Part shown: piece after piece, positions 39,379-48,272 of the stretch
Layout: the number at the start of each line of letters is the position of its first letter
Position numbering within the stretch: the first letter of the stretch is position 1
From: Roseitalea sp. MMSF_3546
GTDB lineage: Bacteria > Pseudomonadota > Alphaproteobacteria > Rhizobiales > Rhizobiaceae
Assembly (NCBI RefSeq): GCF_030732865.1
Contig: NZ_JASHKB010000011.1
Span: 62,001 to 126,000, forward strand
Direction: 5' to 3'
Length of the DNA: 64,000 nt
Notes under the pieces: generated by a model
Databases searched by the model: none
The model's input: the letters and a program-made list of their open reading frames with translations, nothing else
What the model was told of the DNA's origin: nothing
Program-made: the position numbers and the translations under genes

Positions 39379-40353
39379 TCATTGCTTCCAGGTCGGGCCG
39401 GCCGGATCGTCGGTTCCGACCACGCGATAAAGCGCGGCCTCGCCGGTCATGGACGGGGCCACGCCATGGTCCATCCCCTCGGGGACGCTCATCGTGTCGC
39501 CCGGGGCGAGAACCGCTTCACCACCTTCCCATGCGACGCGCCAGTGGCCCTTGACGGGCATCAGCACGCTGGGCCGGTCGTGGCGTTGCATGGTCCGGTC
39601 GGCCGAGGCGCGGGTGATGAAATCCACCTCGAAACCGGGCCTGTCGCGGATGATGCCCGTCTCCCCGATGACCTTGACCGGCTTTTGCTCGGCCATTGCC
39701 ACCATGTCCCAATAGCGGCGCACATAGCCGCCTATGACCTCGGTGGGCGAGGGTTCGGGGAAGGCGGCGAGTTCGTCTTCGGTCAGGACCGGCATCGGCG
39801 CGACGCCTTCGGGCAGGCTCTCGCCCTTCTTGGTGTCGTAAAGCCGGCCCTGTTCGGACAGCACGAGCCCGTGCGCCTTCGCCTCCTCGATCACCTGCGG
39901 CGCCCAGACGACGCCGCCGCCGGCATCGTCCCCGCCCAGGATCGCCATGATCATCCCGTAGTCAGTGCCGATGTTCTCGAAGCCGCGGAAGATGCCGGTG
40001 GGGATGTCGAAGATGTCGCCTTCCTCCAGCACGACCTCGCCGGCACGGCCCCAGCGTCCCCAGAAGAACCGCCAGCGGCCCGACAGCACGAAGAAGACCT
40101 CCGCGGTCCGGTGCGAATGCAAAGAGTTGCGGCACTTGGGCGGCTGGCCCGCCGCACCGATGTTGAAGCCGTGCGGGATCGTTAAGTGCACATGCTGGTC
40201 GGGGCTTTCGGACACGCCGCCGCCGATGATCGTGAAGTTTTCCTTCTGATCCGATCCGGGCGTGTGCGCATCGATAAAGGCCGTGCGGCACGGGCGCAGG
40301 TCTCCGTAGCGGACGATCCTTTCTTGCATGGCTTGCGGTGTCATGGGTGTCAT
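39379..40353 (-). CDS. Cupin-domain protein (probable dicupin)
   Basis: A 324-residue protein with two cupin-like halves. The first (about 75-150) has the metal motif in NSLHSHRTAEVFFVLSGRW (His-x-His-x4-Glu) and GDIFDIPTGIFRGFENIG. The second (about 250-320) has the same shape (RPSVLMPVKGHWRVAWEGG, GDTMSVPEGMDHGV) but lacks the first HxH motif, so only one metal site is expected. Homologues include dioxygenases and isomerases acting on hydroxylated acids. The start ATG 40353 lies in the stop codon of the preceding SnoaL-like gene (ATGA). The reaction is not known. Confidence 0.75.
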   Translation of the reverse strand: MTPMTPQAMQERIVRYGDLRPCRTAFIDAHTPGSDQKENFTIIGGGVSESPDQHVHLTIPHGFNIGAAGQPPKCRNSLHSHRTAEVFFVLSGRWRFFWGRWGRAGEVVLEEGDIFDIPTGIFRGFENIGTDYGMIMAILGGDDAGGGVVWAPQVIEEAKAHGLVLSEQGRLYDTKKGESLPEGVAPMPVLTEDELAAFPEPSPTEVIGGYVRRYWDMVAMAEQKPVKVIGETGIIRDRPGFEVDFITRASADRTMQRHDRPSVLMPVKGHWRVAWEGGEAVLAPGDTMSVPEGMDHGVAPSMTGEAALYRVVGTDDPAGPTWKQ

Positions 40354-41318
40354 CCTGTATGCATGAGGATCTGTTTCCAGATCGCGACTTCGTCATAGAG
40401 CGTGTATTCGCGGCGCAGGCCCCAGGGGCCGAACTCGGCGTGGGTGATGCCCATCACATGGACCATGGCGTGCGACGGCGCGCCGAACGTGCCCCAACCG
40501 TCGTGCCGCCCCCAGAGCGACCAGCGCACCGCCGCGCGCGGCGGCATCAGCGGGTCGTCGCGGCCGATGACGTGGTCGATCGCGAAGGCCGCCGAGGGAA
40601 ACGCCGCGCGCAATCCCATCCAGAACCGGTCGGCCGGCCCGACGCCGTGGTCGGTGATGCCGCCCGCATAGCCCAGGTGGCAGGCGCGGTCATATTCGTT
40701 CGGGATCACGCTCATGTCCGCGGCCATGATCCGCGTGAGGATATCGGCCAGCTTGCCGCCCCATTCATTGTCGTTGCCGCGCCCGGTGTAGGGTCCGGGC
40801 CGATCGTTGTCCGGGGTGAGCGGCCGCGTGCACGCATCCGCGCCGCCCTCCTGCGCGATCAGGTCCGCGGCGCAGGATTTGGGATCCCGGCCGAGCTGGC
40901 GGACGATCGCGCCCTGGTCGCGGACGATCCACTCGTCATCGATCCGGTTGTCCTTGGCGTGGCAGTCCGCGTGGATGCGATAGACAAGACGCTTGCCGGT
41001 CGCCCGGCCGTAGACCCCGTCGCCCAGATGCGTCGCCGTCGACAACAGCCGGTGCGACGAGAGCATGCCGTCCTCGGGAGTGCCCGACCAGATGACGTCC
41101 TCGCCCAGCAGGGTCCGATCCGGAAACTCGTGCAGCGTCGCCATGGTGGCGGCGATGACGTCCTTGTTTCCGGCCACGACCGAGGCGGGCGAACGCACGA
41201 CGATGTCCGGCGCGTAGTAGTCGTGCAGCGTATGGATGCCACGGTCTTCCCAGATTTCCTTGGTGATCCCGATGATGAAATCGGGGAAGTCCCTGAACTT
41301 GGGGTCAAAGCCCTTCAT
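40350..41318 (-). CDS. SnoaL/NTF2-like protein A
   Basis: A 322-residue protein with an NTF2-like first half (about 15-145: FIIGITKEIWEDRGIHTLHD, DVIAATMATLHEFPDRTLLG, then NRIDDEWIVRDQGAIVRQLG) and a second half with a similar rhythm (FWMGLRAAFPSAAFAIDHVI, then WGTFGAPSHAMVHVMGITHA). The pattern IDDEWIVRD matches the IxxNWVxxD signature of the other SnoaL-like proteins in this locus. ATG 41318 has AAGGA at 8 nt and overlaps the LacI stop (ATGA). SnoaL-like folds act as cyclases, isomerases or hydratases on small polar acids; no substrate can be assigned. Confidence 0.75.
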   Translation of the reverse strand: MKGFDPKFRDFPDFIIGITKEIWEDRGIHTLHDYYAPDIVVRSPASVVAGNKDVIAATMATLHEFPDRTLLGEDVIWSGTPEDGMLSSHRLLSTATHLGDGVYGRATGKRLVYRIHADCHAKDNRIDDEWIVRDQGAIVRQLGRDPKSCAADLIAQEGGADACTRPLTPDNDRPGPYTGRGNDNEWGGKLADILTRIMAADMSVIPNEYDRACHLGYAGGITDHGVGPADRFWMGLRAAFPSAAFAIDHVIGRDDPLMPPRAAVRWSLWGRHDGWGTFGAPSHAMVHVMGITHAEFGPWGLRREYTLYDEVAIWKQILMHTG

Positions 41319-42337
41319 GCTGACCATCCTTTCGGAGTTCGGGCCGAGGCCCGCACGACCAGGTTCGATTCGATGCGCCGCTTCTGCCCCGCTTCGACGG
41401 TCCCCTCGATCTGCCCGAGCAAGATCTCCACCGTCTCGCTGACCATGCGCCGCACCGGCTGGCGGACCGTCGTCAAACGGTAGGCCGGCCAGGCGGCGAT
41501 CGGCACGTCGTCATAGCCCACGATCGAGACGTGATCGGGCACCGAAAGCCCGATTTCGAAGCGAACGGTGTCCATGACGGCGAACGCCATGTGATCGTTG
41601 CCGACGAAAATGGCGTCGGGCGGGGACGGGCGGTCGAACAGGGCGCGCGTGAGCTGTGCGGCCGTGTCCCGGCGGTACATGCCATCGACCACCGCCAACG
41701 GTTCGAGGCCCGCATCCTTGAGCGCCGCCACGAATCCCTGGGCGCGGTGACGGCCGGTGGACGAGCCCTGCCAGCCGGAGATGTGCGCGATCCGCCGGTG
41801 CCCGCCCGCAACGAGGAACTCGGCCGCCGCGCGGCTTCCGGCAACGTTGTCCGAGGTTACCTCGCACAGACGCGGATCGTCCTGGCCGCGATTGAACAGG
41901 ACGACGGGAATGCCGGCCGCCTGGCATCGGCGGGCCAGTTCGTTGCTGATCGCCACCGAGGCGGTGATGATGCCGTCGACCTGATAGTCGAGCAGTTCCT
42001 GCATCACCGCGGGCACGTCGCGCGTTTCGTTGCCGGCCATGAACACCAGCACATGATAGCCGCGCGCCTGAAGTGCGTTCGACAGGTGCTCGAGGGCGAC
42101 CGGATAGAACTGGTTGTCCAGATAGGCGACCACCAGGCCGATGATCCGCGTTCGCCCGGTGATCAGGCTGCGCGCGAGAACGTTGGGCCGGTAGCCCAAC
42201 TCTTCGGCCGCCTCGCGCACCTTGCGAACGGTTTTCGCCGAAATGCTGGCCCCCGGTGTAAAGGCCCGGCTGACCGCCGACTGGCTGACGCCGGCCAGCC
42301 GCGCCACGTCCAACGATGTGATTTTTTCGCCCGCCAT
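41315..42337 (-). CDS. LacI-family transcriptional repressor
   Basis: A 340-residue regulator. The N-terminal HTH is TSLDVARLAGVSQSAVSRAF (about residues 6-25) with the hinge region ELGYRPNVLARSLITGR (the hinge helix includes the LARSL minor-groove intercalator). The periplasmic-binding-protein-like sensor (about 60-335) starts RIIGLVVAYLDNQFYPVALE and includes VDGIITASVAISNELARRC and VSIVGYDDVPIAAWPAYRLT. It is located inside the operon, coupled to the SDR before it (TGATG) and SnoaL-like A after it (ATGA), so it is autoregulated. Two LacI-type operators in the divergent promoter region at 50.65-50.72 kb are its likely targets. Confidence 0.93.
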   Translation of the reverse strand: MAGEKITSLDVARLAGVSQSAVSRAFTPGASISAKTVRKVREAAEELGYRPNVLARSLITGRTRIIGLVVAYLDNQFYPVALEHLSNALQARGYHVLVFMAGNETRDVPAVMQELLDYQVDGIITASVAISNELARRCQAAGIPVVLFNRGQDDPRLCEVTSDNVAGSRAAAEFLVAGGHRRIAHISGWQGSSTGRHRAQGFVAALKDAGLEPLAVVDGMYRRDTAAQLTRALFDRPSPPDAIFVGNDHMAFAVMDTVRFEIGLSVPDHVSIVGYDDVPIAAWPAYRLTTVRQPVRRMVSETVEILLGQIEGTVEAGQKRRIESNLVVRASARTPKGWSA

Positions 42338-43101
42338 CACCCGGCCGTCCATCCGCCGTCGACCATGAGCGCGGAGCCGGTCACCAGCGCCGATGCGTCC
42401 GAGGCCAGAAAGACGACGGGGCCCATCATGTCCTCGACGGTGCCGATGCGGCCCAGCTTGATCCTGTCCTCGATCCATCGCCGCCGCTCCGAATCCTCGA
42501 AGGTGGGTTCGGTCAGCGGCGTGCGCACGAAAGTCGGGCACAGCGTGTTGACCCGGATGCCGTGCGGCCCCCACTCGATGGCCATCGATTTGGTCATGCC
42601 CTCGATGGCATGCTTGGACGCCGCGTAGACCGCTCGGTCGATGCCGCCGACATGACCCATTTGCGAGGAGACATTGATCAGGCTGCCCGGCCGACCCGCG
42701 GCGATCAGGCCGCCTGCCACCGCGCGTGTCAGAAAATAGGCGGCCCTGGCATTGACGTTCATCACCGCGTCATAGTCGTCCGCGCGCGTTTCGAGCGCCG
42801 GCCCGTGCCGGGCCATGCCCGCCGCGTTCACCAGCACGTCGAACGGCCCGTCGCGCGCCACGGCATCGGCCGCCGCCGCCAGGTCCGTGATGTCGAGCGG
42901 GAGCGCTTCGGCATCGAGCCCGGCTTCGGCCAGTTCCGCACACAGGGCGGCGAGCGCATCGGCCCGCCGGGCAACGAGGGTGACCGTCGCGCCCGCCCGT
43001 GCCAGCGCCACCGCGCACCCGCGGCCGATGCCCGAGGAAGCGCCGGCGACCAGCGCCCGCTTGCCGTCAAGACGAAACGACGGCGTTTGCGGCAGGTTCA
43101 T
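42337..43101 (-). CDS. Short-chain dehydrogenase/reductase
   Basis: A 254-residue classical SDR. The cofactor loop is ALVAGASSGIGRGCAVALA (about 16-34); the Arg-containing strand end VTLVARRADALAALC suggests NADP(H) preference. NAAGMARHG follows, then the catalytic Ser in SLINVSSQMGHVGG and Tyr-x3-Lys in VYAASKHAIEGMTK, and a C-terminal LMVDGGWTAG, typical of 3-oxoacyl or polyol dehydrogenases. It overlaps SnoaL-like B (ATGA) before it and the LacI gene (TGATG) after it. In the operon it would oxidise a secondary alcohol or reduce a ketone of the pathway substrate. Confidence 0.92.
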   Translation of the reverse strand: MNLPQTPSFRLDGKRALVAGASSGIGRGCAVALARAGATVTLVARRADALAALCAELAEAGLDAEALPLDITDLAAAADAVARDGPFDVLVNAAGMARHGPALETRADDYDAVMNVNARAAYFLTRAVAGGLIAAGRPGSLINVSSQMGHVGGIDRAVYAASKHAIEGMTKSMAIEWGPHGIRVNTLCPTFVRTPLTEPTFEDSERRRWIEDRIKLGRIGTVEDMMGPVVFLASDASALVTGSALMVDGGWTAG

Positions 43102-44153
43102 GCCAACGCCTCTCCGGTCTCGGGGTCGAACCCGCACCGCGCCTTGTTGAATTCGCGCAGCCGCGCGAAGACGTCGACGCCGATCTGCCGGTACATGTGC
43201 AAAAGGTCGACCAGCACCCAGTTCTCGCGGATCAGGCCGTTCTCCACTCGCCAGAAGTCGAGGCTGCGCATCTCGATGCGCTTGCCGACGGGCGCAATGC
43301 CCAGCCAGCCGCCATGGCTCAGCGTCTGGATCATGTTTGGCCAGCCGGTCACGCCGACATAGGCGCCATCGCCGAAGAAATGGTAGGTGATCTCGTCGAC
43401 ATACCGGCCGCGATCGGGCATGCCGGCAAGGAACGGGATCTGGTGCCAGTTGCGAAACCCGGCAATGCCGCGCCCGGTGCCGATACCGGCGGGCCCGTAC
43501 CAGCTCATCTTCGGATGCCAGTACCGGTCCATTTCCATGACCTCCGGCCCGCCTTCCGAAGGATGGCGCTTGAGCGCATCGAGCATGTCGACCACGTGCC
43601 GGCAGGACCCGGCGCTGGCCGCTTCGTCGTAAGGGCCGGGCACGATGCCGTCTTCGGTCGCCGGCCCGGGCACGTGCCACTCCCGGCCCAGGCTCGGGGC
43701 CAGCGGCCAGGCGCCGGCCAGCATCATCACCTCCGGCACGTCCCAGAGCGCCTGCACTTCGCTCACCCGCCCGTCCTTTAGCCGGTAGAACTCGTGAAAG
43801 CGCATGTGCGCCACGTGCCCGGTCGGCGGGATATCGAGCCAGGGATGCACGAATGTGCCGGTATAGTAGCCCCCGCAGCCGACCCAGTCGGCACCGTGTT
43901 CGGTCTGTCCGGCCATGACGATGTAGTCGCGCCGCTCCAGATCGGGCCAGGCCGCGGCAAACGGTGCGACGATGTCGCGAAAATAGCCCTCGGGCCCTGT
44001 CGTCTCGCCGAGCGGTTCGGAAAAACGGACCGGCGCGTCGGGGGCGACCAGCCCTTGAAGCTGCGCGCGCAGCGCGGCCGGATCGTAGTCGTAGAGCGCC
44101 GCGCGCAACGGCGCGATCGCCGCCTTGTTTGCGGTGTGGATGTCGCCTGACAT
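43098..44153 (-). CDS. SnoaL/NTF2-like protein B, two-domain
   Basis: A 351-residue protein built from two SnoaL-like domains. The first (about 20-165) contains VAHMRFHEFYRLKDGRVSEV; the second (about 195-330) contains HPKMSWYGPAGIGTGRGIAG, VGVTGWPNMIQTLSHGGWLG and the locus-wide signature SLDFWRVENGLIRENWVLVD followed by QIGVDVF. It is clearly homologous over its full length to SnoaL-like D across the promoter region. Two adjacent start codons (44156 and 44153) both overlap the stop of the HisD-family gene. His, Asp and Trp residues line the putative cone, but catalytic roles are not assignable. Confidence 0.8.
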   Translation of the reverse strand: MSGDIHTANKAAIAPLRAALYDYDPAALRAQLQGLVAPDAPVRFSEPLGETTGPEGYFRDIVAPFAAAWPDLERRDYIVMAGQTEHGADWVGCGGYYTGTFVHPWLDIPPTGHVAHMRFHEFYRLKDGRVSEVQALWDVPEVMMLAGAWPLAPSLGREWHVPGPATEDGIVPGPYDEAASAGSCRHVVDMLDALKRHPSEGGPEVMEMDRYWHPKMSWYGPAGIGTGRGIAGFRNWHQIPFLAGMPDRGRYVDEITYHFFGDGAYVGVTGWPNMIQTLSHGGWLGIAPVGKRIEMRSLDFWRVENGLIRENWVLVDLLHMYRQIGVDVFARLREFNKARCGFDPETGEALA

Positions 44154-45484
44154 CATTCCGCTGCCAGTTTCGGCTCCGCCGCCGCGCCGTAGGGCACGTT
44201 CCGCCCGCCATAGCGGCGCACGCGGACGTTGCATTGCTCGGCATGGCCGACAAAGCCTTCCAGCATGCACAGCCGGGAGCCGTATTCGCCGATCTGCGTT
44301 GCAGCCTCGTCGGTGAGCACCTTCTGATAGGAATGGGTCTTGAGGAACTTGCCCACCCACAGCCCGCCCGTGTAGCGGCCCGCCTTCTTGGTGGGCAGCG
44401 TATGGTTGGTGCCGATCACCTTGTCGCCATTGGCGACATTGGTGCGCGCGCCAAGGAACAATGCGCCATAACAGGTCATGTTGTCGAGGAACCAGTCGTC
44501 CCGGTCGGTCATCACCTGCACGTGCTCGGAGGCAATGTCGTCGGCAACGGCGAGCATCTCGTCATGGTTGTCGCAGACGATCACCTCGCCATAATCCTCC
44601 CAGCTCTTCGACGCGGTGTCGGCGGTCGGCAGGATCTTCAGAAGCCGGTCGATCTCCTCGAGCGTGTCGCGGGCGAGCCGTTCGGAGTTGGTGACCAGCA
44701 CGGCGGGCGAATTGTAGCCGTGTTCGGCCTGGCCGAGAAGGTCGGTGGCGCACAGTTCTGCGTCCGCGCCCGTCTCGTCGGCGATGACCATGGTTTCGGT
44801 CGGGCCGGCGAACAGGTCGATGCCGACCCGGCCGAACAATTGACGCTTGGCCTCGGCGACAAACGCGTTCCCCGGGCCGACCAGCATGTGCACCGGCTCG
44901 ATCGTCTCGGTCCCGATCGCCATCGCGCCGACCGCCTGGATGCCGCCGAGCACGTAGATCTCGTGCGCGCCGCCCATATGCATGGCGGCAATCACCGCCG
45001 GGTTCGGCGCGCCCCTGAAGGGCGGCGTCGCGGCGATGATGCGCGGCACGCCGGCCACCTGCGCCGTCAGCACCGACATGTGTGCGGAGGCGACCATCGG
45101 AAACTTGCCGCCGGGCACATAGCAGCCGACCGATTGCACGGGGATGTTCCTGTGACCGAGAATTACGCCGGGCAGGGTCTCGATCTCGATGTCCAGCATC
45201 GAATCGCGCTGGGCGCGGGCGAAGTTGCGCACCTGGTCCTGCGCGAAGCGGATGTCGTTCATGTCGCGCTCGGAGACCCTTGCCATGAGGGCTTCGATCT
45301 CGCTGTCGGTGAGCCGGAAGGCGGGCGGCGAATAATTGTCGAACTTTTCGGACAGGTCCCGCACGGCCGCGTCGCCGCGCGCCTCGATGTCCGCCAGCGT
45401 CTGTTCGACGATGGCCCGGACCCGGGCATCGTCATGGGCACGTTCGGTCTGCGGTTTTGCGGTTTTCAGATGCCTGATCGCCAT
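44153..45484 (-). CDS. HisD-family dehydrogenase, HpsN-like
   Basis: A 443-residue NAD-dependent zinc dehydrogenase of the histidinol dehydrogenase family. It is probably not biosynthetic HisD: the sequence is closer to what I recall of HpsN, which oxidises 2,3-dihydroxypropane-1-sulfonate to 3-sulfolactate. Family residues are present: zinc/substrate ligands in [14 protein letters not shown], the catalytic Glu-His in [12 protein letters not shown], Asp in [18 protein letters not shown], and the late His in [11 protein letters not shown]. The [20 protein letters not shown] and [12 protein letters not shown] segments are standard. ATG 45484 has AGGA just upstream; an in-frame ATG at 45499 is possible. 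It probably converts a primary alcohol to an acid in two NAD-linked steps. Confidence 0.88.
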   Translation of the reverse strand: MAIRHLKTAKPQTERAHDDARVRAIVEQTLADIEARGDAAVRDLSEKFDNYSPPAFRLTDSEIEALMARVSERDMNDIRFAQDQVRNFARAQRDSMLDIEIETLPGVILGHRNIPVQSVGCYVPGGKFPMVASAHMSVLTAQVAGVPRIIAATPPFRGAPNPAVIAAMHMGGAHEIYVLGGIQAVGAMAIGTETIEPVHMLVGPGNAFVAEAKRQLFGRVGIDLFAGPTETMVIADETGADAELCATDLLGQAEHGYNSPAVLVTNSERLARDTLEEIDRLLKILPTADTASKSWEDYGEVIVCDNHDEMLAVADDIASEHVQVMTDRDDWFLDNMTCYGALFLGARTNVANGDKVIGTNHTLPTKKAGRYTGGLWVGKFLKTHSYQKVLTDEAATQIGEYGSRLCMLEGFVGHAEQCNVRVRRYGGRNVPYGAAAEPKLAAE

Positions 45485-45485
45485 C

Positions 45486-46022
45486 TCATCCTCGTTCATT
45501 CGGGACCGGCGGCGTCTTCTCGCCGCGGTCGTAGGCCTCCCAGCCCTGTCCGCCGAACACGTCGACGCCGAGCTGGGCGAGCACATGCGGGAAATCGACC
45601 ATCACCCAATTGTCGGTGATCTTGCCGTCGACCACCTTCCAGAAATCCATGTACCGGATCTGAACGCGCCTGCCGGTCGGCTCCAGGCCCATGAACGGGC
45701 CGGAATGGGTCGCCTCCTGCCGGCCGAAGGCGGCGGCCCATTCCCCCATGAAGAGCCGGGCCTCGTCGATGCAGACCTTGTCGGAAAACGCGGCCTGAAA
45801 GGGGCGCTGCCAATGATCCTGGAATTCGCGCAGCCCGTTCTTGGTGCCGCAGCCACAATTGCCCATCCAGCGGAACGACTCGGCGAAGAATTCGCCCATA
45901 TCGTCGATGCGGTGATCGTTGAGCCCGTCCACCATCGCTTCGATGACCGCGCGGGTCTCGCCGGTCTTCGAAAGATCCGTGGCGCGGCTGAGCACCGCCT
46001 GTTCGGGACGGGCCCCTGTCAT
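45486..46022 (-). CDS. SnoaL/NTF2-like protein C
   Basis: A 178-residue single-domain SnoaL-like protein: [20 protein letters not shown] (about 35-54), a Cys-containing [20 protein letters not shown], and the family end [20 protein letters not shown] then QLGVDVF. It is the clearest single copy of the domain that is doubled in proteins B and D. It starts in the stop codon of the second permease gene (ATGA), and its stop lies one nt before the HisD-family start. Function unknown; cyclase, hydratase or epimerase activity is possible. Confidence 0.82.
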   Translation of the reverse strand: MTGARPEQAVLSRATDLSKTGETRAVIEAMVDGLNDHRIDDMGEFFAESFRWMGNCGCGTKNGLREFQDHWQRPFQAAFSDKVCIDEARLFMGEWAAAFGRQEATHSGPFMGLEPTGRRVQIRYMDFWKVVDGKITDNWVMVDFPHVLAQLGVDVFGGQGWEAYDRGEKTPPVPNERG

Positions 46023-47176
46023 CCCTTGACCGCTCCGGCGGTCAGGCCGCTCACGATCTGGCGCTGGAAGACCATCACCAGCAGGAACAGCGGCGCGGTG
46101 ATGGAGACCGCGGCGGCGACAGCCTCGACCTGGTCGGTGGTCGTGGTCTCGCGGTTGAAATAGCCGGCGATCGCCGGAACCATGGTCTGGTTCTGCGCGT
46201 CCAGCAGCAGCGATGTCACCAGCAGGTCGTTGTAGGCCAGAAGGAACGAGAACAGGCCGGTGGTGATCACCCCGGGCCACATTACGGGCATGATCACCCA
46301 GCGGAATGCCTGGAAATGCGTGCACCCGTCGACCCGCGCCGCTTCGTCCAACTCGTTGGGAATGTTCTGGAAGAACGAGCGCAGCATCCAGATGGTGAAG
46401 GGCTGGTTGATGGCCACCAGCACGGCGATGACCGCCAGCGGCTGGCCGTACAGCGTCGGCGCGTTCTCGCCTAGGATCGGCCGGAGGATTTCAGCCGAGT
46501 TGATGAACACCGGCAGATAGCCCGCCACCAGGACCGAATGGGGCAGGGCGCGGAAGACCAGCGCGACGATCAGGATCCAGAAGGCGAGATTGGAGCCCGA
46601 GCGGGCGAGTCCGTAGCCGGCCAGCGTGCCCACCGTCAGCGAGACCGTGACGACGCCGGCGGTGACGATCAGCGAATTCTGGAAGTTGCGCCAGAACTGG
46701 TTTTCGACCCAGACCGCGTAATAGTGCTCGGCTGTCAGCCCGATGATCGGCGTACCCAGCGGCCCCGCGATCGAATTGAGCACGGCGAGAACCGGCGGCA
46801 GCAGACCGAAAAATACCAAAAGGAATGCGGCGGCGAACGCGCCGGCTCCGACCAGCCAGCCGACGACGATCAGGCCCTTGGGCGTGAAGCGTGCGACCCA
46901 CCTGGGCAATTGCGTGAACGCGATGCGGCCGGCGCCGACCAGAACCGCCAGTCCGACCGCGATATCGAGCAGCGACAGGCCATTGCCGTCGGCCCGCGTC
47001 GCGGGGCCGAAGACGACGTTCAGCGGGTTGGCCGAGAACGCGTCCACCGGCGACTTGAAGCTCATCACCGCGATCCAAACGATCGGGAAGGCGGCGATCA
47101 GGCACCACAGCGTCAGGAACGATGCCGACGCAAAGCGCAGCGAAAAGGGCTGTTGCATGGCCTTGGCGGTCGCCAT
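46019..47176 (-). CDS. Sugar-type ABC transporter permease (MalG family, enlarged)
   Basis: A 385-residue inner-membrane permease of the carbohydrate uptake (CUT1) type. The coupling EAA motif is ELDEAARVDGCTHFQAFRWV (about 285-304). It is about 100 residues longer than usual MalG proteins: between the first membrane segment (about 17-38) and the conserved core it has an additional stretch (about 60-145) with two or three extra hydrophobic segments (VGLAVLVGAGRIAFTQLPRW, then VVGWLVGAGAFAAAFLLVFF). It overlaps the first permease gene (TGATG) and SnoaL-like C (ATGA). It would pair with the other permease and the downstream-listed ATPase and binding protein. Confidence 0.9.
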   Translation of the reverse strand: MATAKAMQQPFSLRFASASFLTLWCLIAAFPIVWIAVMSFKSPVDAFSANPLNVVFGPATRADGNGLSLLDIAVGLAVLVGAGRIAFTQLPRWVARFTPKGLIVVGWLVGAGAFAAAFLLVFFGLLPPVLAVLNSIAGPLGTPIIGLTAEHYYAVWVENQFWRNFQNSLIVTAGVVTVSLTVGTLAGYGLARSGSNLAFWILIVALVFRALPHSVLVAGYLPVFINSAEILRPILGENAPTLYGQPLAVIAVLVAINQPFTIWMLRSFFQNIPNELDEAARVDGCTHFQAFRWVIMPVMWPGVITTGLFSFLLAYNDLLVTSLLLDAQNQTMVPAIAGYFNRETTTTDQVEAVAAAVSITAPLFLLVMVFQRQIVSGLTAGAVKG

Positions 47177-48201
47177 CAGCGCGCGCTCCCCTTGTGGTCG
47201 CGCCATGTGCGGCGCAGTAGCGGGATCAGCAGGATGACGATGCCGATCATGGTCAGCATGGCGCTGGCCGAGGCGCGGCTGATCGCCCGGTTGCCCGCAT
47301 CGTCCGGCGTCAGCAGGTCGTAGGTCAGCCATTGCAGCGTGATGCGGTGCGCCTGCGAGGAAAAGCCGACCACTTCCTCGAAGGCCCGGTAGGCGTCCAT
47401 CAGGTGGATCAGCGCGACGAAGATGATCAGCGGCATCAGGTGGGGAACGACCACGAAGCGCAGCCGCTCGAACCGGCTCGCCCCGTCGATGATCGCGCTT
47501 TCCAGCGTGTCCTGATTGACCGTCTGCAAGCCGGCATAGAAGATCACGAAGGCGAACGGCGCGACGTGCCATACCCGGTAGAACATCATCAAGAACTCGA
47601 TGGCCCATCCGTTGGCGGCCACCGAGATGTCGGTTGCCAGCATGTCCTCGAGCAGCGCCGTCACGATGCCGTCGCCGTAAAACAGCCAGCGGATGGACAG
47701 GGCGCCGATCACCGGCGTGATGATGAAGGGCAGCAGCGAAACGAAGATGATCTGACCGCGGACCGAACGCGCCGCATTGTTGACCGCCAGCGCGATTGCC
47801 AGGCCCAGGCCGATCACCAGCGGCAGGGTGACAAGCGTGAATGTCAGCGTGAACCGGAGCGCCTTCCAGAAATCGATGGCGAGGATCGAACTGAAGGCAC
47901 CGCTGGCGATCGCCGCGCCCACCTGATCGAATTGCAGCAGGCGGGTGTAGCTCAACAGCCCGACCCATTCGGTCGTCGTCACCGGGTTGCCGTTGGCATC
48001 GAGCACCGGCGTCGTCTTGGTCTCGGTCACGCAGGTCTGGCCGACAAAGCCAGGCGTGCAGGTTTCGACCTCTACCGTCTCGACCACCGGCTGGGTGACC
48101 TGAAAGCTCTGCAGGAACACCGAAACGAGCGGGAAGGCGATGAACAGCAGCATCATCAGGACCGACGGCCCGACGAACCATGCAAATGTTCTGAATTTCA
48201 T
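47176..48201 (-). CDS. Sugar-type ABC transporter permease (MalF family)
   Basis: A 341-residue CUT1 permease with six or more membrane segments and the EAA motif in TLESAIIDGASRFERLRFVV (about 235-254). After the first membrane segment a polar periplasmic loop (about 40-80) carries two Cys (CTPGFVGQTC) that could form a disulfide, and Thr/Glu-rich flanks, a MalF P2-like elaboration. ATG 48201 has AGG at 6 nt. The stop overlaps the MalG-type start by one base. Confidence 0.9.
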   Translation of the reverse strand: MKFRTFAWFVGPSVLMMLLFIAFPLVSVFLQSFQVTQPVVETVEVETCTPGFVGQTCVTETKTTPVLDANGNPVTTTEWVGLLSYTRLLQFDQVGAAIASGAFSSILAIDFWKALRFTLTFTLVTLPLVIGLGLAIALAVNNAARSVRGQIIFVSLLPFIITPVIGALSIRWLFYGDGIVTALLEDMLATDISVAANGWAIEFLMMFYRVWHVAPFAFVIFYAGLQTVNQDTLESAIIDGASRFERLRFVVVPHLMPLIIFVALIHLMDAYRAFEEVVGFSSQAHRITLQWLTYDLLTPDDAGNRAISRASASAMLTMIGIVILLIPLLRRTWRDHKGSAR

Positions 48202-48272
48202 CGCCGCCTCCCCCAAGGCCCCATGGAGCTTGCCGCAGCCGGTCTCGCCGGCTGCGGGACTGTGCCCGGCGG

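Noticed and set aside
44153-45484. Assignment as biosynthetic histidinol dehydrogenase (hisD)
   Set aside because: No other his gene is near, the operon is a LacI-controlled uptake locus and the sequence resembles HpsN-type enzymes.
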